A stretch of DNA of 64,000 nt from Cercospora beticola (taxonomy: Eukaryota; Ascomycota; Dothideomycetes; Mycosphaerellales; Mycosphaerellaceae), in assembly GCF_033473495.1 (NCBI RefSeq), contig NC_088943.1, positions 2,026,001 to 2,090,000 on the forward strand, written 5' to 3'. The notes below the pieces were generated by a model that worked only from the letters and a program-made list of their open reading frames with translations, had not been told where the DNA came from and made no database searches. The first letter of the stretch is position 1; each line of letters begins with the position of its first letter. The position numbers were made by a program, and so were the translations under genes. Shown here piece by piece: positions 20,876 to 30,914 of this stretch.

Positions 20876-22160
20876 TTTTGCTGATTTGGGAAGTCTTTCA
20901 GTAGCAGAGTCTGTGTCTCTTGAATGCAAATTGTACTTGGACTGGCTCCTTTATACTGTCGGTATCGTTGGTAAGCAAGTGTTGATGCAATGCATCACGT
21001 CTTTCGACGCCATTGCTGCCCCTCCGGCAGAGCTCTCCCCACACTCGCGTTGCAGCAGACCACCCGGCACGCTTCTCCGTTCCAGTCATGGAATTGATAG
21101 TGTTGCATCCTTCGAACAACCACCCGAAAATGCACCGATGCACAGGGTCGGGTGGTGTCGAGGGACTAGCCAAACACAGGCCGCGTTGAGCCAGACGAGC
21201 GGACGCAGACGCTCGCCCGGAAGGCGGTCCCGCGGCCGCCTGTTCTACAACTGCTGAGCTTGGCAGACGTCCGCGAGCAAGGTTGCTTATAAGCTTCACC
21301 ACGCCCGCCATGCACGCCGCCCTCCTCTGCTCCTGCTGCATTGGTGATGGTAATGCGAGAAAGAGGCTAATTTGAGCGACGATCGAATCAAGAAGGACTC
21401 GGGCAGCAGCACGACAGCCTTTGTGCAGGACAAGGCTCGTCCAAGGCACGACAGCCACGAGCTTCTCTGCAAGTGGCACGGAAAGCTTGACTGCACTTGG
21501 CACCCGGCGAACGACATCATCGGCAGCGACAGATGCGATAAGGTACGTGCGATCCCTCCACCATCCACCACCGCGTCGTGGAGCGACTGGAGTCACCGTG
21601 GGTCGACGGGGCTGCTGGTGGCGCTGTTGCATGGAGAGGTGCGGCCAGAACACCGCAGGCGATGCGCAGCTGGGCGGCACGCATTTGCTGGCTCGCTGCA
21701 GCGCCAGAGACGCGCGATGGAGTGATGAGTGATGCGCGAGCGAGCGAGCGTGGCTGAGCAGAGAGCATCGCTCACCACGGCCGCCCATCCATCCAACAAC
21801 GTTTCTTCCGCCGCGCTCGTCTCGTCCGCACCACCAACAAGCTTCACGCCGCTCGTCGTACCATTGGGGCGTGACTGGCGCGTGTCTGGCGAGACCCTGC
21901 CGCCGTTGGTTAACGAAATGCTTCGCAGGACCGCCTCTCTGCAGCCTCCGCCGTCGTCTTGTCGTCGCAACCATTCCGTTGTCGCCTTGGCACCACATCC
22001 TGCCGCAACACCCCCAACCACATCCCTCTACTCACCGGCGGCCAGCCGACCGCGTCGCATGCGCGCGCGCCCTGTCGCGACGGCGCCCACCCGCCACACC
22101 GCTGCCCGACACCGACGCGCCTGCGTGCGCCGTCTGCCTTAACCTGCAGCGCGGAGGATA
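20876..22160. other. Divergent promoter region of GST and palF
   Basis: About 1.3 kb between divergent genes. A 366-codon minus frame (20898-21998) and many overlapping frames are GC-driven and low-complexity, so I do not call a gene. The part just before 22161 is C-rich with many CACC/CCAC runs, likely the palF 5' leader. Confidence 0.5.
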
Positions 22161-24685
22161 ATGCCAGCGACTCCGGCGCGCAATCCCTCGAATACGCCCA
22201 GCACCGCCAACTCCACCCCCAGCTCCGGACGACGACTGCTCTCGCGCATCACCTCGCCCTTTGCCTCCAAGTCGCGCAAGCTCACCGACTTCTACATCTC
22301 CGTCGATGACCCCCACCGCTCCTACGCCCAGGGCGATTCGGTAACAGGCTGCGTCAATCTCAAGGTCGTGCAACCCATCCGCGTCACCCACGTGGTTGTC
22401 TGCTTGCACGGCTTTGTGCAGGTCTACAAGAATCCAGGCTCGCCGCCTGCAGACGGATATCGGGCAACAAGCGCGCATATTGGCACGGGCAAAGGCAGCA
22501 AGGGCGGCGAGTACTTTGGCAATGGCTTTGCCTCATTGTTCGAGGATGAGGTCGTGCTGTGTGGAGATGGCAAGCTGGGAGAGGGCGTATACCAGTTTCG
22601 CTTCGATTTGCTGTTCCCCGAACGCGACTTGCCCAGTAGCATATCTGTGCGTGATGCTTCTGTCAATGTCAAGTGTGTGCTGACTCGTCCTAGTTTGAAC
22701 GCGGAACCATATCCTACATGATCACCGCCACCCTGACGCGACCGACCACGATATCGCCTACCATACAATGCGATCACAAAGTCTACCTCGTCGAGAGGAT
22801 CGACATTTCGCAGATGTTGCCTCCGAAAGCCCGAACCATCACATTGGAGCCTGTTTCGCGGCGGACCAAGGCCAAAACACAGGCTAGGAAGTTGGCGGAC
22901 AGTGCCGACCGCAAGACACGAAAGAATGGCAGCACATCCGGCGAGCTGCAGCGGCGTAGCAGTCAATCTTCCTCCGCAGTCAGCTCCCATCCCGATGGCT
23001 TCGAAGGCCTGCCACAGAGTCCCGCAACCACCGACGACAGCTTCGACAGTATACGAAGTAGCAGCGCCGGACGCCCTTCCCAGCAAGACTCCAATGTTGC
23101 CTCATCACGACAGAGCGATGGCGAAGCTGCTCATCGCACCATCACAGCCACCGTAGAATCATTGACCGGCGGGGTGTTGCGAGGGGATAGCATCCCTGTC
23201 AAAGTGCATGTGCATCACACCAAGCATGTCAAGAGTCTGCATGGTGTCATTATCACGCTTTATCGCCAAGCTCGAGTCGATCTCCACCCTGCCATACCGT
23301 TGGGCCCTACAGAGAAGGGCAAAGAAGCCAAGTATGAAGATTACTACCCCAAGTCCGTGACTGGTCTTGGCGGCTTATCCTTGTCCGGAGCTGGGTCCAG
23401 TCACATGTTTCGCAAAGACTTGTCGCAAACCATCATGCCTTTGATCATCGATCCTGGGTCCTTGACTGCAGAAGTCACTGGTAAGGTTCATGTACCCGAA
23501 GAGGCCTTCCCAACCATCTCCTCTGTACCAGGAGCCATGATCAGCTTTCGGTATTATGTGGAGATTGTGCTCGATATCCAGGGGAAGCTGTCGACTCAAG
23601 ATCGCAATCTGGGAAACTTGGGAGGACTGGCCAGCACCGTACTGCAAGGCCACAGCGCCGACAGCATGGGAACGGAAAGGTCAGGTGTCCATCCTTTTAG
23701 TGCTCCAGTCATCGATACTGCAGCTGTACGGCGAGATAAGGGTGTCGTGGCGTGCACTTTCGAAGTTGTCGTTGGTACGAGAGACAATGCGCGGAAAAAG
23801 GGTAAGCGGAAGGTGTCTATCCCGGAGGAGCCAGAAATGGAGGCGACACCTACACAGCATCCAGAACAGCAAGCTGATGCACAAGCTGGAGCGACGTCCC
23901 AACCAGAAGGTGGCTGGCAGGACGATTACTGGAATCATGCCGGGAACGGCTACGGTTACGGCCAGCAGTACCCGCACAGCCCTTACGCATACAACGGCTA
24001 CGACTGGCATGGGTACAATGGGTATGGATATGGTCACTACGACTACCCTCCCCATACGCATTACGTGGAACCTCCGCCGCCGATACCGATACCGCAAGTC
24101 GAGGACGAATCGCAGTTATCCGAGAAGGAGAGGGTGAGACGAGCAGAACAGCGGCTGCTACCCAGTCAGCCTCCAGGAGTCGAAGATGGCGCAGGACCAC
24201 GCTCTCATGCTGCAACGGCACCACATCTACCGGATGAATTGCCCAATGGACACGGTCCATCAGCGCCGCGGCCTGCCTTGCTCACACCCCCTGCTTATGG
24301 GTCCAACAGTGCCACGCCCATCAACGGCATGTTATCTGTCGACTATGCTCGATCAATACCATTGCCGCGAACACCGGATTATGAGCCTCGAGAAGCAGAC
24401 ACATTATCTGCTTTTTCCGCAACTCCCACGCCTACAGTCGCGGCCCCTTTGCCTCCCACCGACGACAAAGCCGAACTGCAAAGGCGGCAACTAGAACGAG
24501 AGGCTTCAGCGCCTCCCATGGACGATAGTCCCGAGGACGCTGGTCCGAGCAGCAGCAACAGCAGAGCCCTTCCCGTACCCAGCGCGCCCGCTTTGACGAA
24601 CGAAGACTTGTACGGCAGTGACGATGATGATATGCACCACGCGAGTGTGTCAGATCAGTCGGTTCTACCGAGATATGAACGATAA
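22161..24685 (+). CDS. palF: pH-response arrestin PalF (Rim8)
   Basis: PalF/Rim8 is the arrestin-like protein that binds the pH sensor PalH and starts the ESCRT-linked signalling that activates PacC/Rim101 at alkaline pH. Exons 22161-22646 and 22694-24685 flank a 47-bp intron (GTGCGT donor, GCTGAC branch, CCTAG end); splicing restores LPSSIS-FERGTISYMITATL, a family hallmark, and gives 825 residues. The arrestin N domain begins near residue 40 (YISVDDPHRSYAQGD) and includes GGEYFGNGFASLFEDEVV; the arrestin C domain follows from about 330 (GVLRGDSIPVKVHV). The C-terminal third is disordered, with a Gly/Tyr/His-rich stretch near 570-625 and a PPAY motif near 692 matching the PPxY consensus for Rsp5-type ligases. 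Strong family match. Confidence 0.93.
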
Positions 24686-26704
24686 CGAAATATGCGGCGT
24701 TTTGAGGTGTTCATTTTGCTTGTTTCTCTGGTGATGAAACATGTCTTTGGGATTTCTCGGAGGGTTCTGTGGCATCTGGTTGATAGATGGGGGAAGGCTA
24801 TAAGGTACGCTGAACAAAGGACTGTGTTGGCGCAGAAGAGAAAAGTCTTTTGAGTTTGAGAGTGGCTCGTGTGGCCGATGATGGAGTGAGGAGGTCAATG
24901 TTGAGCAGTGATACCAAGTAGGAGCAGAAGGTATGAAATATTTATTATGACTTTCAATTTTTTTCAATCTTTCTTTCGCGGTGCTTGTTGGTTTGCCTGT
25001 GAGGACCTCATTCTTCGCTGTCTGCTGCAGCAATCATTCTTGTTGACACTGGGTGACCTCATTCGTTGGCTACACGACTGGGCCTGGCGCAGGACTTTCC
25101 GCATCGATGAGCAGACCGCTGCCGTTTAGTCAGTCACCTCTGGCGTTCTTGTATTCTCCGATTGTTCCCCGGCTTTGTCTACCGCGTGACATATGCAACA
25201 TCAGTCCTACAAGAGGTGTTGCAACAGATAGACGCAGGCCAGTCTTTGACTACAATCCGACCATGACTAGCTCTCCGTTGAAGCCACTGCAGTGTTGCGA
25301 AGATCCTCAGGGCGTACGCTCGGTTTCCGTATACTCTATCGTCCATCATCAGACTATTTTCTGCCACTGCAGTCACGACCTTGCTGATAGCGTCTTAGAG
25401 GAACTCGTACTGCGCTTTCTCCGCTCTCTGTCTCTCGTCATGTCCGTAATCGTGCCATGTCCGTGAGGCTGTCGTCGCCGTTGCCTCAGAAGTCGTCAAG
25501 CCCCTTGCTTCCTTCTCCAGCTATTATGCCACATGTTGAACCTTCCTCCGCCATGTTTCCTACTCTATTGCCTCCTTTCCTCCGTTGCTGACACCTCCAG
25601 ACCGAAGGACGCAACAGCGGAGAAAGCCACTTGCTCACCGTCACGTTGTATTGCTGGTCGCCGGGCATGTCGCAGGAACAATTTTGACGAGGAGTAGGGG
25701 CCTGGTGTAATGGCACAAGCTACCGGCGCAGCGCTCGTTTGGCACGTGTAGCTGTGGCGTTTGAAGCGGTATGTTAATTGGATCCGATTGATTCGACGCG
25801 AGATCGGTTGCTTCTGATTGGGAGCAGATCAGGGTGTTGGGCGCGAGGAACGATGGTTTCGACGGCGGTTGCAGGCTTTTGTCTCGTCTACGAGCTCTTG
25901 TACATTGTGGAGCGTTTTCGAAGGGGAGGAAATAGGCTGTTGGAGAGACTGGCCTGCCGATAGAACAATTAGCGATGGCGGAGGGGGAGAGAAAGGAATG
26001 GCTGTTGCTCTCATCGAGCTGGCTACGTCGTTTCCATTGATATCGGGTGTTGACGAGGTGCGCTCTGCAGTGTGTGCTAAATTCGTGTCATGAGTCTGCT
26101 CGAGGGTAGGCTCGTGTAGTGGTGAACAGGATATCAGGGACTCGAGGTTTGGTTCGAGATCAGCTTCGGGCTCTTTATGCTATCGATGGCGCTTGATCAA
26201 TTCTCTTGAAACCTAGCATCTACGCTGTCCCTGCAATGTGTCTCTCGATCCAACAGTCAGCTCTGTCTGAGTGCTCTGGCCGATCGAAATCGAACACAGC
26301 GTTCAGGCTCACGGGCTTGCTTTTCACATGATTGATTAGGTGACTTGCCCAGCTCTGATCGTTGACTGCTGCCTTGTGAAAGTGACGCGGGAAACGATCA
26401 TTGGTCACGCAGGGGCTGCTTGTGTGTGCCATGACAAAAAGGGGCCCAGTTTGATCGAAGCTGAAGTTTTCTCCAACACACACTCAACGTCACAACACCA
26501 TCGTCAGCACACCACGCATCGATTCATCGATCCATCCATCCATCCATCACCGACGACTACATCCACATACAATCAGCACACTAGAGCGTCGCTCATCGCC
26601 TCTCACCGCACTCATCTCCCAGGTTCGTTTGCTGACCACGCACCTCAATATTGCCACCAGAAACTGACCACCACTCTAGCCTCAACAGAAACACCTCCAC
26701 AACA
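24686..26704. other. 2-kb intergenic region
   Basis: Between two plus-strand genes. No supported gene; open frames such as 25053-25466 have no domain signs. A short run of the tetranucleotide ATCC lies at about 26527-26550, and the + strand becomes CA/CT-rich just before 26705, as expected for a leader. Confidence 0.5.
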
Positions 26705-27232
26705 ATGGCCGCTCCTCTCCTACCATTCCCATCCATCGCCCCAGTCCCCCCAGTCCCCTACGAATCCGTAGAGTGGACCCTCTCCATCGACAAAAACCTC
26801 CTCCTCCTCTGCCTCGACACCGACAACATCCGCCGCCTGAACATCTCCTCCATCGCCAAATCCATGAAAATGGGCTTCAGCAGCAGCATGACCATCCCAC
26901 GGATCAAAGAACGCTACAACCAACTCTCCGAAGAGCTCGTTTCCCACAACTACCATCTCCAACACTACCCCAACAACCAACGCATCCAGAGTTCCGACGG
27001 TCAAGTCAATTGGACGCCTCGCTCGGATCGAGATTTGTTGTTGTTTGCGATGAAAGATCGCACGAATGAGGATATGGGGATTGCGGCTATGGTGATGGGG
27101 GATAAGTTCGGGAGGGCGGCGATGAGTGAAGAGCATTTGACGAGGAGGGTGAGGGAGTTGTGGGCGGAGAAGGGGAGGATGGAGGCGGATTATGATGCGG
27201 AGCATATGGTGAGGATGAGGGAGGGGAGGTGA
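26705..27232 (+). CDS. Small protein with two SANT/Myb-like repeats
   Basis: The 175-residue product has two similar segments. The first, about residues 22-75, starts EWTLSIDKNLLLLCLD and ends IPRIKERYNQL; the second, about 100-155, starts NWTPRSDRDLLLFAM and ends LTRRVRELWAE. Each begins with Trp-Thr, has an Asp/Leu-rich first helix and ends in a basic helix, which is the layout of SANT/Myb-like DNA-binding repeats; this is pattern reading, not a domain search. ATG 26705 (ACAATGGCC context) is preferred to the in-frame ATG 26651. Such small lineage-specific Myb-like proteins are abundant in Dothideomycetes. A nuclear role is plausible but unproven. Codon use shifts from C-ending in the 5' half to G/T-ending in the 3' half. 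Confidence 0.65.
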   Translation: MAAPLLPFPSIAPVPPVPYESVEWTLSIDKNLLLLCLDTDNIRRLNISSIAKSMKMGFSSSMTIPRIKERYNQLSEELVSHNYHLQHYPNNQRIQSSDGQVNWTPRSDRDLLLFAMKDRTNEDMGIAAMVMGDKFGRAAMSEEHLTRRVRELWAEKGRMEADYDAEHMVRMREGR

Positions 27233-27599
27233 GAGGACAGAGAAGATGTGGGCGTGTGGTGCTTTTCGGCCTGTAAAAGGTCAGTTTCTCTGAAAATCCG
27301 CGAGTGCATTGAGGCAAGGCGGTTGAAAATGAGAAGCACGTATAGAATTAGTGAGAGACAGAGAACTTGAGTCAAGATGCGTATGCTTCCACCTCTCTGC
27401 ATCAAACTCCGCCCACCGCTCGACAGATATCGAGCGATCGTGATAGAGCTTGGATCTGGAGAATCGAGCTTGTGGTGTTGATATCTCCTGGTCCGTGTCA
27501 CCAGCAGTGCCACCACAGTGGCAGATATGGCGAGAGCGGAACCACGACAGCGGACGGAGTTAATGCTTTTGTAGTTATCGATCGTATGTTCTACATACT
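27233..27599. other. Intergenic region between convergent genes
   Basis: Short gap between the SANT-like gene and the carboxylesterase gene, holding their 3' ends. Nothing else recognised. Confidence 0.5.
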
Positions 27600-29714
27600 C
27601 TACGATCCTCCATCAAGATAGTACGAAATGGTGTAGTTCAGCCAGGTACATTGCTCCAGCTCCGGGAAACGAATAGACTTCGAAACTACATCCAATGATT
27701 TCGCCGGACCCGTCTTATCGCTCACAGCCTCCCATCTCCCACTCTTCTGCACCTGCTCAAGCGCGTCAAAATAACCTCTGACCTTCAAGAAGTTCACATC
27801 AGGGTTCGGGTCTCCGGTCTTTGTGAACTGCGCGAAATATCCCGAGATCAACTGTGTAGCCAACAGATCGTTGCGGTCGCGCAGAGGTGACTGGACACCA
27901 TATGTGAAACCTCCTTCAGATCCATGAAGCCGGAAGTAGGGCTTATTGGGGTTGCCGTAAGGGTAGCCTGGCTCGACAGGGCCGGAGCTCAGCGCGGGAC
28001 CCAGATTGCTTGGATCGTAGCCTCGCCATGTGCGGTCGAACTCGTAGTAATATGTCGCTGGGAAAGCGCCAGACTGAGCTCCTGCGTATACGGTCGCCTC
28101 GTCGATGCAGCGGAATGTGATATCTGTTGCTACGCGTTGGGAGACATTGAAGGCGTCGAGGGAGAGGTTGCCGGTGTTGTAGCGAGGAAACAAGCCGCTG
28201 TCGATGATGCGTTGTGCTTGGTTTGTTGCGATGCTGAGGGATGTTGCGATGCCATTGACCAAGCTGGTGACATTGTTCTTGGGGTAGTTGGAGCCAATGG
28301 AAGCACCGTCGTCGGCATCGACACCGAAGATGATCGGAACATGAGCCGTGCTGTCGTTTCGTGTGCTGACTATCAGCTGTTCTGTGTTCACGTAGTAGCC
28401 GTCTTGGACCACGTAGCGAGCGACACTTGAGAATGCCGATAGCTGTAGGGCAGAATATGCTGTCAAGCACGCAATCTGTTCGTCGATAGAAGTCTGACTG
28501 CAGCCCGCTTCTTGAAAGATTTGTTGCCCGGCTCGTTGAGCAGATTCGTCGATCGTCAGATAGCTGCTGTATGTAGTGCCATAGTTTCCGTTGAGTCCAA
28601 GAGTCACCCCGCCTCCCAAGTTTGACTGGGCGATACCACCAGCGATCAACTTCTCCTTGATGACAGGAGGAGATCCGAGCAGAGCACGAACGGATCCCGC
28701 TCCAGCACTAGCACCAATGATTGTGATCTTCTTTGGGTCACCACCGAAGGCTGCAATGTTCTTCTGGACCCATCTCAACGCAGTGACTTGATCGCCAATG
28801 CCGTAATTGCCTGTGATGTTGGTTCCAGGCAGAGCCAAGAACCCGAGAGTGCCCAGTCTATAATTGATCTCAACACTGACAATGTCGTCTCGAGAAGCAA
28901 AGTTACCGCCGTCCTGACCATTGGTACCACGACCATTGCCACTAGTGAAGCCACCGCCGTGGATGGAGAAGAGCACTGGTCGGAGCTTAGTCTTCGACCC
29001 CTGTTTTGGCAAGTATGGAGTCTGAATGTTCAAGAAGAGACAGTCTTCGTTCCCCGAGCCGCTCTGTGGGCAATTGTTGCCATACTGTGTGGCATCTAGT
29101 GTTTGACCAGTAGGAGTGTAGACGGAGAAGTAGGTAAATCGAGGTGGTATATTTGCATACCGAATGCCTTGGAAGCGGAACGATTTCTGGTTGCGGAATC
29201 CAGTGTACGTATTCCCTGCTGCAGCGATATTGACCAGCGTATTGGACGAAGCGTTGGCGTCAGGTCCGTTTTGTTGATTACTTTGCGTGCAAAGGGCAGG
29301 CAGGTTCTGGCGAGCGTTGTAAGTTGCTGGTGGAAAGCTCACTTTCTTGGCTTTCTGGTCTGCGACCACCACGCCATCTCGTGTCCAATATTGCTGGCCC
29401 GCCTTCGCGTATCCTGCAGACTCGACGTAACACAACAGGTAGAAGAAGTCTGAGCTGTAATTCTGCAATGCCTGTCTCGATATCAGGGCTTCGCTGAGGT
29501 CGCCACACACTGTCTCGGCTTGTGCTTTGGTTCCAGCATCCAAGAGGATTGCTCCGATGTGATTCTTGTCGTCGGAGGCATTGAGGTTGTTTTGGTAGAG
29601 GAATCGAAGCGATGTCGTCTTCAGTATGCTCGTGTCGTTAGTCTGCGTGGGCGCGCATTCGATCAGTCCACCCAAGAGAGTCGTCGCTAGTGCAGCCCGC
29701 TTGAGAAAGGACAT
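27600..29714 (-). CDS. Secreted type-B carboxylesterase
   Basis: An alpha/beta-hydrolase of the carboxylesterase/lipase (COesterase) family, 704 residues from ATG 29714 (an ATG at 29735 adds seven residues). A signal sequence (LKRAALATTLLGGLIECAP) opens the protein. About 150 residues of unassigned Cys-containing sequence precede the catalytic domain, which begins near NTYTGFRNQKSFRFQGIRYA. Family motifs: EDCLFLNIQTP, the oxyanion-hole loop SIHGGGFTSGN, the nucleophile elbow GASAGAGS (Ser about 336), an acidic region GVDADDGAS and the His region RLHGSEGGFTYG. The acidic triad residue appears within DADDG rather than the common DEG, so Asp may take the place of Glu. Likely an extracellular esterase; substrate unknown. 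Intronless. Divergent from the MoCo sulfurase gene. Confidence 0.9.
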   Translation of the reverse strand: MSFLKRAALATTLLGGLIECAPTQTNDTSILKTTSLRFLYQNNLNASDDKNHIGAILLDAGTKAQAETVCGDLSEALISRQALQNYSSDFFYLLCYVESAGYAKAGQQYWTRDGVVVADQKAKKVSFPPATYNARQNLPALCTQSNQQNGPDANASSNTLVNIAAAGNTYTGFRNQKSFRFQGIRYANIPPRFTYFSVYTPTGQTLDATQYGNNCPQSGSGNEDCLFLNIQTPYLPKQGSKTKLRPVLFSIHGGGFTSGNGRGTNGQDGGNFASRDDIVSVEINYRLGTLGFLALPGTNITGNYGIGDQVTALRWVQKNIAAFGGDPKKITIIGASAGAGSVRALLGSPPVIKEKLIAGGIAQSNLGGGVTLGLNGNYGTTYSSYLTIDESAQRAGQQIFQEAGCSQTSIDEQIACLTAYSALQLSAFSSVARYVVQDGYYVNTEQLIVSTRNDSTAHVPIIFGVDADDGASIGSNYPKNNVTSLVNGIATSLSIATNQAQRIIDSGLFPRYNTGNLSLDAFNVSQRVATDITFRCIDEATVYAGAQSGAFPATYYYEFDRTWRGYDPSNLGPALSSGPVEPGYPYGNPNKPYFRLHGSEGGFTYGVQSPLRDRNDLLATQLISGYFAQFTKTGDPNPDVNFLKVRGYFDALEQVQKSGRWEAVSDKTGPAKSLDVVSKSIRFPELEQCTWLNYTISYYLDGGS

Positions 29715-29735
29715 CTTGGTCGATGGCTTAAGCAA

Positions 29736-30914
29736 ACTTGCCGATTGACGATGAGCTTGACTAGTTCAGCTGAACAGGTACCTACTTATACTTTCCTATT
29801 TATCCTAAAAGTGCATACCATTCCAGACTCTTGCGACCGCAACACCAATTGCCGATGTTCAATCAAGGCTTTTGGAAGCATTTTAATGCGAGACGAAAAG
29901 GGCAAGTGATCTGCATGTTAGCCGGCGTCTGGTCCACCACTGTTCAGGCTGAAGCAGATGGGGAAGCGGAGTTCGCATATTAATGAGTGTGGAGTAAACT
30001 CGGGGTCCGGTCGCTTGGAAGATCATGCTCAAGAGCGTCGCATTCGACCTACGTTGAAGCAGAAGGATCGAATAATAAAGCTGAAGTCCGCCAGAGACGT
30101 GAGGATGGCCTTTGTGACGTCTTGGCAGGCACATATGTTCAGCGGATCCTGGATCTTGGGAGACCGTAAGCCAAACTCGCCACTTGGAGCACTTGCGTCG
30201 TGGCGAACGCTCTGGATTTTATTTGGACGCGTATGCAATATCGGACAAGCGGATGGGATCTCGTCAGCTCGATGCCCTTCTCTTGACAGTTCTCGTCGTG
30301 TAGAGGCTAAATGGAGGTAGGCTATCGGTAGTGCTGCCAAAGTCTTACGCCTCTTAGTGTCTTGATGCCTTTGCTCATTAGACCGTGCCGGTGAAGCGGA
30401 TTCGGGGTTGCACGTCCAAATTGATCACAGTTGGCAGAGTAATGCATGGCTATGCTACTCAACACAGCTGTTGTCTCCGAAGACCAGAGACGGGCTGCGG
30501 ATGAGGAGATGCTCGCCTGGCTGGCTGATTCTCAAAAATGGAACTGTACGTCTCCGTGAAGTCGTTCTCTGGCGCGTGATGATGGACGCCACTTTGTCTG
30601 TGTATGTGCTTGCGCCTTCTTCTTTGTTTTGAACAAGACCAGCCGTTGCTGCCTCAGGCTGCAGCGTCGATCGGCGACCTCCGCGTGTCAGATTGCTCAA
30701 AGATACGCCTGCAGAACGCAGACTTCACCTCTTCGCTCCACTCACTACATCTGCTTTGTAGCCTGTGAACACAACGCACCTCCTCACCCATGTTGCTCAA
30801 GCCGCAGAGACTGCAGCGTAAGTCCGGCTGGCTCGACCAAGGCTGAAGACCCCGACCCCTACGCCACCCGGACGCAGGAACTGGCCAAGATTGAGACCCA
30901 TCCTCGCATAAACC
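29736..30914. other. Divergent promoter region
   Basis: About 1.2 kb between the carboxylesterase and MoCo sulfurase genes. Short overlapping open frames only; nothing convincing. Confidence 0.5.

Noticed and set aside
20898..21998. 366-codon open frame (-)
   Set aside because: GC-rich region with many overlapping frames; Arg/Ala/Cys-rich translation without recognisable features; overlaps the GST start region and the palF promoter.
26105..26165. Possible tRNA (GTGTAGTGGTGAACA plus GGTTCGAGATC)
   Set aside because: A- and B-box-like words are present, but I could not fold an acceptor stem, anticodon arm or T-stem.
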